From positions 1 to 50,753 of the forward strand of contig CACYXC010000020.1 in NCBI GenBank assembly GCA_902778285.1: DNA of 50,753 nt, in the 5' to 3' direction. A program made the translations under genes and the position numbers. The stretch comes from Oscillospiraceae bacterium (GTDB lineage Bacteria > Bacillota > Clostridia > Oscillospirales > Oscillospiraceae). Positions within the stretch are counted from its first letter, which is position 1, and each line of letters opens with the position of its first letter. Below are positions 21,503-29,011 of the stretch, piece by piece. Below the pieces are notes generated by a model. The model made no database searches. It worked only from the letters and a program-made list of their open reading frames with translations, and was not told the DNA's origin.

Positions 21503-23602
21503 ATGAAACAGAGAATTATGGCGGGACTCCTGCTCCTGTGCCTGGCGCTGAGCCTCTGCGCCTGCGGAAAGAAGGAAGAAACGACGGCTTCGGTTCCGGG
21601 CGTCGACGCGCAGAGCGGCGCCTGGATCGGGCAGGGCGGATGCTTCACGGCGGAGCGTGCCAGGATGCCAAAAGGCGCGCTGGCTGTCGGAGAATATGAG
21701 GGCGAACTGTATGCGCTCACGATGGGAATGGAGTTCTGTTCCCTCTGCAGGGGCGAGACGGAAATCAAACGACTCGATGGGCATATTTATGATGCCTGTG
21801 CCGTGAAAGAGGGCTTCTGGCTGAACGAGGATCTCTATGAGGATGGCCGGGCAAGCCAGAAACTGTCGCTGCTTTCCTTCACCGGCGAGACGATGCGGCA
21901 GCTTACGCTTACGCCGCCGGATGGCACGATTTTGCGCAAGATGTACGTCACTGACAGTCGAATCTGCTTTAACAGCAGTGACGCACTTTTGCTCTATGAT
22001 CTGGACGGGACCCTCAAGGCGAGCATCCCGCACGGCGAGTGGCAGGGAGAGCTCCTCATGGGCGGCGACGGCGCGGTGTATTATCTGGAGGACGGCGCGG
22101 TCTATGCGATCAACGAGGAGAACGCGCGCGTGGAGCCGCTCTTTTCCCTCGAGCAGGGAACGCTCAGCTGCGGCGATGGGGAAACGCCGTTTTTCCGGAT
22201 TCAGAGCGAGGGCATCTATCGTCTGCACCCTGACGGGAGCGCAGCCCCGCTGGTTTTGTGGGAAGAATGCGGGCTTGCGATCAGCGGCGTGAGCGAAGTG
22301 CTCGCGCTCGACGGCGGCCGCTACCTGCTCACGGGCGAGAACATTACGCCGCTGCTTCTCTCTCCTGCTGCACCGTCGGAAATCAAGCCGCGCGTGATCC
22401 TGACGCTCGGCGTCTTGCCGGCCGACCCCCGCGTCCTTCAGTTTTCCTCTGTGAGTGCCGCAGTGAGTGCCTTTAACGCCGAGAGCCCGGATCTCACCAT
22501 CAAGCTTGAAGACCTCACTGACGGCGGCACATTCACAGTAGAGGCGGCGATTTCCCGACTCAATACGAGGATCGCTGCGGGAGACGGGCCGGACATGCTT
22601 TTCTTCCAGCAGGGGCCGGGGGCACTCTCGCCTTTCCCTTTGATCCATCAGGGGCTACTGCGGGATCTCAGCGTCGATGTGGAGGCGGATCCCGATATGA
22701 CGCTTGCGGATATCCTGCCAGCCGAGGCCATTGCGCGGGACTGTGGCGGCCTGTATCTTCTGGCGGAATCCTTCAGCATCGACAGCCGCGTCGGGCTGAA
22801 ATCACGCTTCGGGGATCGCTGGGGTTGGCGCTTTGATGAGTATCTGGAAATGGATCGCAGCCGCCCGGAGGACTCGCTTCTCATGTACAACATCACGCGC
22901 GACTATTTTCTGGAGCAGTGCGCTGCCCGTTTTGCGCGCTCTGCGATCGACTGGAAAAGCGGCACCTGCGATTTTCAAAACCGTGCCTTTGCAGATCTGC
23001 TGGAGACCAGTAAGAGCATCAGGGAAAACCCGGAAGATCCGAATAACATGGTCTTTGGCCTACCGTGGACGATGCTGCACGACGGCTATCTGCTTACTGA
23101 CGCTGTTTTTATCAATTCTGTCGGCAGTCTTGCGGTTTATCGCCAGAGTCTCGGAGAAGATTTCAGCGTCATCGGCTGGCCAACACCGGACGGAAGCTGC
23201 GGCAGTGACTTCCGGCTTTCCGAGCCGATCGCCGTGCTCACTGCTTCCAGACACCCGGCGGAATGTTGGCGCTTTCTCAAATACGTACTCACGCAATCAG
23301 AGCAGACACTGCCGTGCTATCGCCCTCTGCTGGAAGAGAGGATCGATGCGGCCAGAAACCGTACGGACGACAGCGAGCCGCTCCTGTATGCCGAAATGCT
23401 CAAGGGGCCGATCAGCGAAAGTGACGCGGCTCTTCTCACCGATCTGCTCGCCCATATCGAGCACACGACACTTTACGATCAGACGGCGCTGGACATAATC
23501 AAAGAGGAGAGCGCAGCTTGTTTCGGCGGGACGAGAAGCGCAGAGGAGACAGCGGCTATGGTACAAAGTCGAATCAGCATCTATGTGTCCGAGCGGCACT
23601 GA
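21503..23602 (+). CDS. Large lipoprotein with solute-binding-like C-terminal domain
   Basis: 699 residues. The signal peptide ends in LCAC (Cys21), so it should be lipid-anchored outside the membrane. Residues about 40-300 are beta-rich with repeated short strands and turns, suggestive of a propeller. From about 320 on it resembles family 1 extracellular solute-binding proteins (FNAESPDLTIKLEDL, AAGDGPDMLFFQ, ASRHPAECWRFLKYVL). The ATG at 21503 follows GGAGGG with ideal spacing. It sits alone in a tRNA-bounded island with no permease, so a sensor or scavenging role is possible. A truncated paralogue follows. Confidence 0.75.
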   Translation: MKQRIMAGLLLLCLALSLCACGKKEETTASVPGVDAQSGAWIGQGGCFTAERARMPKGALAVGEYEGELYALTMGMEFCSLCRGETEIKRLDGHIYDACAVKEGFWLNEDLYEDGRASQKLSLLSFTGETMRQLTLTPPDGTILRKMYVTDSRICFNSSDALLLYDLDGTLKASIPHGEWQGELLMGGDGAVYYLEDGAVYAINEENARVEPLFSLEQGTLSCGDGETPFFRIQSEGIYRLHPDGSAAPLVLWEECGLAISGVSEVLALDGGRYLLTGENITPLLLSPAAPSEIKPRVILTLGVLPADPRVLQFSSVSAAVSAFNAESPDLTIKLEDLTDGGTFTVEAAISRLNTRIAAGDGPDMLFFQQGPGALSPFPLIHQGLLRDLSVDVEADPDMTLADILPAEAIARDCGGLYLLAESFSIDSRVGLKSRFGDRWGWRFDEYLEMDRSRPEDSLLMYNITRDYFLEQCAARFARSAIDWKSGTCDFQNRAFADLLETSKSIRENPEDPNNMVFGLPWTMLHDGYLLTDAVFINSVGSLAVYRQSLGEDFSVIGWPTPDGSCGSDFRLSEPIAVLTASRHPAECWRFLKYVLTQSEQTLPCYRPLLEERIDAARNRTDDSEPLLYAEMLKGPISESDAALLTDLLAHIEHTTLYDQTALDIIKEESAACFGGTRSAEETAAMVQSRISIYVSERH

Positions 23603-23632
23603 AGAATTCATAAGAGGACGGAGAATGAAACG

Positions 23633-23917
23633 ATGAAACGAAGAATCCTTGCGGGGCTTCTGCTCCTATGCCTGGCATTAAGCCTCATCGCCTGCGGAAA
23701 AAAGAATGAGGCCGGGGCTGTCGAGCTGTCGGATAAAGAAGGAGAAACCGTTGAGGGATGGATTCCCTCCAAGATCGCCTTTCCCGACTGGCTCGCCGGC
23801 TCCACCGGCTGGGAGACGAATGGGGATACGATCTATTACAGTGGGTATACACCGGATAAGCAGCTTGTGGCCGCAGCTTACTCTGACGTCCGTTCTGTAA
23901 CAGGTGGTACCAAATGA
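23633..23917 (+). CDS. Truncated paralogue of the preceding lipoprotein
   Basis: 94 residues. The first 24 or so nearly repeat the preceding protein (signal peptide to lipobox LIAC, Cys21, then GKK). The rest (GWIPSKIAFPDWLAGSTGW..) is short and ends before any binding domain. It starts after GGACGGAG, 30 bases behind the large gene. Its end lies 14 bases before the island's right-hand repeat motif, so the gene was probably cut by recombination at the boundary. Possibly a decayed gene rather than a working protein. Confidence 0.6.
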   Translation: MKRRILAGLLLLCLALSLIACGKKNEAGAVELSDKEGETVEGWIPSKIAFPDWLAGSTGWETNGDTIYYSGYTPDKQLVAAAYSDVRSVTGGTK

Positions 23918-24020
23918 AAACATCCTATAAAGGGTCAAAATAAGGGTCAGCAAAATAACGCGGATTAAACATCTAACTATTTGGCGGTAAAACAGAGCGA
24001 AAATCGCCTGAAAAAGAAAA

Positions 24021-24048
24021 AAATCCGCATCATTTCTGATGCGGATTT
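24021..24048 (-). terminator. GAAA-loop terminator fused to the second tRNA-Pro end copy
   Basis: AAATCCGCATCA, loop TTTC, TGATGCGGATTT. On the minus strand it is followed by TTTTTCTTTTT, a complete intrinsic terminator. The right arm's last base is the first base of the 24048 tRNA end copy. Confidence 0.8.
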
Positions 24049-24079
24049 GGTCCGAGTGACTGGATTTGAACCAGCGGCC
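24048..24079 (-). repeat. att-like copy of the tRNA-Pro 3' half
   Basis: 32 bases identical to 24204-24235, i.e. the acceptor 3' strand, T arm and CCA of tRNA-Pro. The 5' half of a tRNA is missing, so it is not a functional tRNA. Right boundary of the island that starts at 20886. Confidence 0.85.
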
Positions 24080-24129
24080 GCAGCGGCGATGGACGCCGCC
24101 ACGGTCGCAAAGCGGCCTTGATTGTATTG

Positions 24130-24240
24130 CAAGAGGCCGCTGGTGTACGAACCTTTCTTTCGGACCAAATAACAGGGAGAGCCTTTCGGCTCTCCCTGTT
24201 ATTTGGTCCGAGTGACTGGATTTGAACCAGCGGCCTCTTG
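24130..24240. repeat. Palindrome built from tRNA-Pro 3' half and an inverted copy
   Basis: The central arms are perfect over 24 bases (24160-24183 and 24188-24211, loop TTTC) and include TCGGACCA of the tRNA end. Outer arms 24130-24144 and 24226-24240 are a perfect 15-base match. Only the T-loop region in between (24145-24159) differs. Thus an inverted, partly altered copy of the tRNA 3' half lies immediately downstream of tRNA-Pro. Confidence 0.85.
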
Positions 24241-24279
24241 AACCCCATTCAAGCGCGCTACCATCTGCGCTACACCCGG
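24204..24279 (-). tRNA. tRNA-Pro (GGG)
   Basis: Read on the minus strand: acceptor CCGGGTG pairs with CACTCGG (one G-T), D arm GCGCAGATGGTAGCGC, anticodon stem CTTGA/TCAAG with loop ATGGGGT (anticodon GGG), T arm CTGGTTCAAATCCAG, discriminator A and encoded CCA. Integration target of the neighbouring island. Confidence 0.93.
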
Positions 24280-24423
24280 ATAGCTCAGGAGAAAGACGCT
24301 CCTTTGCGCTTCTTCTGTATATAAAGCCGAAGGCCCTTGGCCTTGGCGCCTGATTATATTAGCACAAAGCCTCGCCGAGGTCAAGCTTTATTTTCTCTTT
24401 TCCCGCATTTTTTTGAAAGCGCG

Positions 24424-24634
24424 GGCGGGGCAGTGTCTGCCCCGCCTCAAGCAGTCGACAAACTGTCGACTGCATAAGCAGCGAAAAAGGGAACTTCTTG
24501 AAAAGTTCCCCTTTTCGCATGGATTGAACGTGAAGAGGGGCATACCCTCCCCTCTTCACAATCTCCCCATGCGTCTCCAGCCTTGTCCGCACGGATTTGA
24601 CTGCAGTCTGAGGCGGGGCCTTTTCTGCCCCGCC
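24424..24634 (+). repeat. Terminator-flanked hairpin element, family C, copy 2
   Basis: Flanking hairpins GGCGGGGCAG..CTGCCCCGCC (24424-24446) and GGCGGGGC..GCCCCGCC (24612-24634) share stems but differ in the loop. The core has TCAAGCAGTCGAC / GTCGACTGCATAA, the stem GCGAAAA..TTTTCGC, the same GTGAAGAGGGG / CCCCTCTTCAC stem as copy 1, CCCCATGCG, and the end GACTGCAGTCTGA. It lies after the rhomboid-like gene (minus) and before tRNA-Pro. Confidence 0.82.
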
Positions 24635-24641
24635 CGTTCTT

Positions 24642-25472
24642 TCATTCGGTAAAGTGGATATGGTTGTTGATGTGCTCCTCGCAGAAGCAGTGGTAGCCCG
24701 CGCAGCGGGAGCAGTAGCGGAATTCCAGCTCCGGGTTCGACACGTCCGTGCGGCCGCAGACGGCGCATTTATGACGGTAGAGCTGGTCACGCTGCTCGCG
24801 CCGGATGCGCTCGGACTCCCGTCGGAAATTCACGGCCTTGGCGCTCGGGCGCCGCGGGAGCATGCGCAGCAGATCGCCGCCGCAGAAGATAAAGAAGTTC
24901 AGCACCGCCACTACCGGCAGGAGATTGACCGGGAAGGGCATGGTCAGCACACCGTAGACGAAGAAGGCCGCGTCCAGAATGGCCAGCCATTTCATCTTCA
25001 CCGGGATGATGAAAAACAGCAGCACCTGCATGTCGGGAAAGAGCGCCGCGAAGGAGAAGAACATCGACAGATACACGTATTCCGCGGTCAGCTGGATACG
25101 GATACCGGTGATGAAATAGATCAGGAAGCCGTAGAGCACGGTCAGGATCAGGCCGGTGAAGAAATAGATGGTGAACTGCGGCGTGCCCCAGTACTGTTCA
25201 AGCGTGGAGCCGATCCAGTAGTAGAAATAGATCGCGATCAGTGCCAGCATCCCGGTACTCGGCGGGATGAGGGCAAAAGAGATCAGCCGCCAGACCTGAC
25301 CATGCAGCACCAGGTAGGGATCGAACACCAGGTAAGGCCAGACCCGTGAGTTCACGACGCCCAGCAGCCAGAAAGCGGCGTTGCCGATGGCGATGTACAT
25401 CATCAGGCGCGGGATGCCGAAATTCGGATGCCTGGCGCAGAACCGCTCGATATAGCTTCTCGGATCTTTCAT
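24642..25472 (-). CDS. Rhomboid/derlin-like membrane protein with C-terminal zinc-binding motif
   Basis: 276 residues with about six membrane segments (residues 22-215) of the rhomboid fold type: VFDPYLVLHGQVWRLISFAL and LEQYWGTPQFTIYFFTGLI resemble rhomboid-family landmarks. The catalytic serine motif GxSG and the partner histidine are not found, so it should not be a protease. The cytosolic tail has paired cysteines (CAVC, CSRC, CFC, plus histidines), a likely zinc ribbon or treble clef. Monocistronic. Derlin- or TMEM115-like roles are only structural analogies. Confidence 0.7.
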   Translation of the reverse strand: MKDPRSYIERFCARHPNFGIPRLMMYIAIGNAAFWLLGVVNSRVWPYLVFDPYLVLHGQVWRLISFALIPPSTGMLALIAIYFYYWIGSTLEQYWGTPQFTIYFFTGLILTVLYGFLIYFITGIRIQLTAEYVYLSMFFSFAALFPDMQVLLFFIIPVKMKWLAILDAAFFVYGVLTMPFPVNLLPVVAVLNFFIFCGGDLLRMLPRRPSAKAVNFRRESERIRREQRDQLYRHKCAVCGRTDVSNPELEFRYCSRCAGYHCFCEEHINNHIHFTE

Positions 25473-25554
25473 GGGGAGCTTCCTCCAAAAAGAAGGGCGA
25501 CTGCGAAAGCCGCCCCTGCAGTTGTCTCTATCTTAGCCGATTTTCTCGGCAAAA

Positions 25555-26364
25555 TCATGGCTTTTCTGTAACTTCTTCGGCGATCCCGGCAGTTTCTCCG
25601 CCCCCGGCGGGCACGCCGTCCCCTTTCGAGTAACCGTACTGCCCGCGGAAGCTGTCATCCCGCATGTAGAAGCGGTCGTCGCCCTTCCAGCCGGCGGCTA
25701 CTGCCTGCATGTCCGGGTCGAAGATATAGTCCGCGCCGTCGATGCGGATCTCCACCCAGCCGTGCGGACGGTCGGGCGGGCGGGTCTGCCCCTCCTCCGC
25801 CTGTCCGTAGACCGTGCCGCTGTAAGCCCTCGCGTCGTAGCCGATGCAGCGGGCCAGCAGGCAGAAGGCCGCGGCGAAATTGTAGCAGTTGCCCTTGCGC
25901 TCGGTGAACATGGTCAGGGCTTCTTTATTCTCCCAGCCGGTCTCGCCCGGCTCGTAGGAGCTGCGACGCAGATAGCCGAAGTTCTCGGAGACATAGCAAT
26001 ACAGCGCGTGGAGCTTTTCCTCGTCCGTCATGCTCTCGTCGGTCTGCTCTTCCACAATTGTGTACAGCAGCTCGTCAAGCTCCGGATCACCGCTGTGATA
26101 GCGCCCGTCAGGCGTCGGCTCCGGCGTAGGCACGGGCGTTGGCTCCGGCGTAGGCACGGGGCTGGGCTTCGAGGTCGGGGCGGGCGTCGGCTCAGGCGTA
26201 GGCACGGGCGTTGGCGCAGAAGTCTCCGCCGGTGCGGGCGTCGGCACGAGGAATCGTGCCGCGCCGAGCTTTTCCGCCAGCAGCAGTCCGCCGAGCGTCA
26301 GCAGCAGAAGCAGCAGGATCGTCAGCTGGACCGGATGCCGCCGTCTTCTGTGCGGTCGGTTCAT
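25555..26364 (-). CDS. Membrane-anchored transglutaminase-like domain protein
   Basis: 269 residues. An N-terminal membrane anchor (about 13-32) is followed by a proline/threonine-rich spacer of PTPEPTPAPT-type repeats (about 42-85) and a transglutaminase-like domain. The catalytic triad is plausible: Cys in ERKGNCYNF, His in PHGWVEI, Asp in FDPDM. It probably acts outside the cell on peptides or wall material. The start codon overlaps the stop of the upstream lipoprotein gene (ATGA), so the two are coupled. Confidence 0.82.
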   Translation of the reverse strand: MNRPHRRRRHPVQLTILLLLLLTLGGLLLAEKLGAARFLVPTPAPAETSAPTPVPTPEPTPAPTSKPSPVPTPEPTPVPTPEPTPDGRYHSGDPELDELLYTIVEEQTDESMTDEEKLHALYCYVSENFGYLRRSSYEPGETGWENKEALTMFTERKGNCYNFAAAFCLLARCIGYDARAYSGTVYGQAEEGQTRPPDRPHGWVEIRIDGADYIFDPDMQAVAAGWKGDDRFYMRDDSFRGQYGYSKGDGVPAGGGETAGIAEEVTEKP

Positions 26365-26747
26365 TTATTGATCTCCGCGTCCACCACGACCTGGGAATTG
26401 CCCTCTTTATAGGTATAAACCGTAAAGCCGTCGTAATAGAGGTTCACGTCCTCGCCCTTGCCCATGCAGCTGGGCGCGGCGTCCTCGGACTCCGGCTCGC
26501 CGATGGCGTCATAGAGCTCGGATACCGGGCGATCCTTCAGCTTGAGCGCCTTGCGCACGGCCTCCTCGATGGCGGCCTCCCTCTCGGTGAGCGGCGTCTC
26601 GGTCGCCTCCGGTTCGTCTTCGACGGCGGCCGCGCCGGGCAGGCTGGACTGCATATCGGCAGGCTTCTCTTCCGGGGCCTTTCCGCAGGCGAAGAGCGCC
26701 AGGGTCAGAACCAGGCAGAGCAGTACACAGATCATACGTTTGCGCAT
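26361..26747 (-). CDS. Small lipoprotein, function unknown
   Basis: 128 residues. Signal peptide with lipobox LFAC (Cys21), an acidic linker to about residue 60, then a compact domain (VSELYDAIGEPESE..LYYDGFTVYTYKEG) that resembles small lipoprotein domains with the pattern 'dl...G.P...' seen in other secreted clostridial proteins. It is cotranscribed and overlaps by four bases with the transglutaminase-like gene. The start at 26747 is the only ATG with a signal peptide behind it. Confidence 0.75.
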   Translation of the reverse strand: MRKRMICVLLCLVLTLALFACGKAPEEKPADMQSSLPGAAAVEDEPEATETPLTEREAAIEEAVRKALKLKDRPVSELYDAIGEPESEDAAPSCMGKGEDVNLYYDGFTVYTYKEGNSQVVVDAEINK

Positions 26748-26824
26748 TATGGGATCCTCGTTTTCAGTATTGGTAACTTTGTTAATATAGCACATTTCCC
26801 GGGAAAATACAATACGGGCACAGG

Positions 26825-26855
26825 AAAACGCTCCGCCCGGCAGGCGGAGCGTTTT
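26825..26855 (-). terminator. Terminator after the aldo/keto reductase gene
   Basis: AAAACGCTCCGCC, loop CGGCA, GGCGGAGCGTTTT: a 13-bp stem with T-runs on both strands, 18 bases past the stop on the minus strand. Confidence 0.85.
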
Positions 26856-26872
26856 TCGCGGTCCGGCGAAGA

Positions 26873-27997
26873 TTATTCGAAATGCTTCGCCACGTCCTCC
26901 AGATAGCGGCGGATGGGCAGATGCTGCGGGCACATCGCCTCGCACTGGCCGCACTTGATGCAGTCGCTGGCCTTGCCGAACTGCAGGGTGAGATTCGCGT
27001 AGTAGCTGCCCTGCGGCGTCCAGCCCTTCTCGGCGAGCTCCTGCAAGTCGGCGTTGTACAGGGAGTAATACTTGGGGATCGCGATATGCATGGGGCAGTT
27101 GACCGTGCAGTAGGAGCAGCCCGTGCAGGGGACGGCGATGCTCTCGTTGATGATCTCCGCCGCCTTTTTCATGAGCGCCAGCTCTTCGTCGTTGAGGGGC
27201 CGGAAATCCTTCATATAGCCGGTGTTGTCCAGCAGCTGCTCCATGTTGCTCATGCCGCTGAGCACGACCATGACGTTCTCCTGCGTCGCCGCGAAGCGGA
27301 TGGCCCAGGAGGGCACGGACATCTCCGGCTCCCGCTCCTTGAACATCGCCTCGAGCCTGGCGGGCACCTTCGCAAGCGTGCCGCCCTTGACAGGCTCCAT
27401 GACGATGACGCGCTTGCCGTGCTTGACCGCCACGTCGTAGCAGGCGTGGCTCTGCACGCCGAGGCTGTCCCAGTCGAGATAGTTGAGCTGCAGCTGCACG
27501 TACTCCATCTCCGGATGCTCGGTCAGCACCTTGTCCAGCAGCTCCGGCCCGTCGTGGAAGGAGAAGCCGACATGCCGCACGAGTCCCTGCCGCTTCTTCT
27601 CGAGTATGAAGTCCCAGCAGTTGAGCCGGTCGAAGGTCTGGATCGAGTGGGAATTGACGTCGTGCAGCCAGTAGTAGTCGAAGTAGCCCGCGCCGGTGCG
27701 CCTGAGCTGCTCCTGAAACAGCCATTCCCGGTCCTCCTCCCTGCGGAGCATATAGGCCGGCAGCTTGGTGGTCAGCGTGAAGCTGCCGCGCGGATGGCGC
27801 CTGACCAGCGCCTCGCGGGCCGCCTCCTCGCTCTTGCCGCCGCAGTACATCCAGGCGGTGTCAAAGTAGGTGAAGCCCTGCTCGAGGAAGCTGTCCACCA
27901 TTTTCTTCAGCAGCTCCAGATCGACGCTGCCGTCGTCGTTGGCGTCCAGCAGCGGCAGACGCATCAGGCCGAAGCCCAGTTTCTTTTTCGGTGTCAT
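26873..27997 (-). CDS. Aldo/keto reductase with C-terminal 2[4Fe-4S] domain
   Basis: 374 residues. The N-terminal AKR barrel has GFGLMRLP, the catalytic aspartate/tyrosine segment FDTAWMYCGGKSE, and SFHDGPELL. The C-terminal domain holds CTGCSYCTVNCP (about residue 286) and CIKCGQCEAMCP (about 345), a dicluster ferredoxin. This fused family is common in anaerobes; electrons presumably pass between an NAD(P)-linked or substrate site and ferredoxin-type partners. Substrate unknown. The ATG at 27997 follows GGGAGTG. Confidence 0.9.
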   Translation of the reverse strand: MTPKKKLGFGLMRLPLLDANDDGSVDLELLKKMVDSFLEQGFTYFDTAWMYCGGKSEEAAREALVRRHPRGSFTLTTKLPAYMLRREEDREWLFQEQLRRTGAGYFDYYWLHDVNSHSIQTFDRLNCWDFILEKKRQGLVRHVGFSFHDGPELLDKVLTEHPEMEYVQLQLNYLDWDSLGVQSHACYDVAVKHGKRVIVMEPVKGGTLAKVPARLEAMFKEREPEMSVPSWAIRFAATQENVMVVLSGMSNMEQLLDNTGYMKDFRPLNDEELALMKKAAEIINESIAVPCTGCSYCTVNCPMHIAIPKYYSLYNADLQELAEKGWTPQGSYYANLTLQFGKASDCIKCGQCEAMCPQHLPIRRYLEDVAKHFE

Positions 27998-28225
27998 GTG
28001 ATCACTCCCGATTGTTGTGTTGTATTCAGTGTAGCATAAGCGTGTATATCCTACAAGGGATAATCCGATCTTTTCTCCGCAGCCCGCATCGTTCTCCCCC
28101 TTCGCTGAAAAAAGTCCTGGTTGAGAAAAAAATTATGTAAACAAGGCTTCCCTTTTACAATATATTGTGTTATGATATCTTTGTATTCTTATATGGTGTG
28201 CAACTATGATATGGGGTAGAGAACC

Positions 28226-28978
28226 ATGGACAACAGACAGGGAATTCAAAACGAGATCATCGAGGGGCGCAACGCGGTCATGGAGGCGCTCCGTGCCGGC
28301 CGCGCCATCGACAAGCTCTTCATCAACAGGGGCGAGGTGGACAGGACGCTGGGCCACATCGCCTCAACCGCCCGGGACAAGGGCGTCGTGGTCGTCGAGT
28401 GCGACCGGCGCAAGCTGGACTTTATGAGCCAAACCCACGCCCACCAGGGCGTGATCGCCGTCTGCGCCGTGCGGGAATACTGCAGCGTGGACGATATCTT
28501 CGCCATCGCCGGGGAGCGTGGGGAGCTCCCCTTCGTCATCGTCTGCGACGAGATCAGCGACGGGCACAACCTGGGCGCGATCATCCGCTCGGCCGAGTGC
28601 GCGGGCGCGCACGGCGTCATCATCCCCAAGCGCCGCAGCGCGGGGCTGACCGCCATCGTGGACAAAGCCAGCGCCGGCGCTGCCGAGCACATGGCCATCG
28701 CCAGAGTCCCCAATCTCCCGGCGGCGATCCGGGAGCTCAAGGAGCGCGGGCTGTGGATCTACGGCACCGCAGCCGACGGGCAGAGCGACCTCTGGCACAC
28801 CGATTTTACCGGGCCTCTGGCCCTGGTCATCGGCTCCGAGGGGGACGGCATGGGCCGTCTCGTGGCCGAGAGCTGTGATTTTATCGTGAGCCTGCCGATG
28901 AAGGGGCGCGTCAGTTCCCTCAACGCCTCCGCCGCGGCGGCGATCACGATGTATGAGATCCTGCGGCAGAGAAGCTGA
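28226..28978 (+). CDS. rlmB: 23S rRNA 2'-O-methyltransferase (RlmB/TrmH family)
   Basis: 250 residues. An N-terminal substrate-binding domain (IIEGRNAVMEALRAGRAID) is followed by the SPOUT methyltransferase knot: CDEISDGHNLGAIIRSAE, VIGSEGDGMGRLV and SLPMKGRVSSLNASAAAAI. In the RlmB branch the modified site is Gm2251 of 23S rRNA; the exact site here is assumed. The ATG at 28226 has only a weak upstream ribosome site (GGGGTAGAG). A 12-base palindrome ACAATATATTGT lies at 28157-28168 in the promoter region. Confidence 0.9.
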   Translation: MDNRQGIQNEIIEGRNAVMEALRAGRAIDKLFINRGEVDRTLGHIASTARDKGVVVVECDRRKLDFMSQTHAHQGVIAVCAVREYCSVDDIFAIAGERGELPFVIVCDEISDGHNLGAIIRSAECAGAHGVIIPKRRSAGLTAIVDKASAGAAEHMAIARVPNLPAAIRELKERGLWIYGTAADGQSDLWHTDFTGPLALVIGSEGDGMGRLVAESCDFIVSLPMKGRVSSLNASAAAAITMYEILRQRS

Positions 28979-29011
28979 TCGTTCCGCGGGGACAGAGAGA
29001 AGAGGGATTGC

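Noticed and set aside
24048-24139. A second tRNA-Pro gene
   Set aside because: Only the T arm, acceptor 3' strand and CCA are present; the 5' half does not fold into D and anticodon arms. Listed as an att-like copy instead.
26100-26240. Short tandem repeats that might be a CRISPR or minisatellite
   Set aside because: They encode the PTPEPTPAPT-type spacer of the transglutaminase-like protein in frame; no spacer-repeat pattern.
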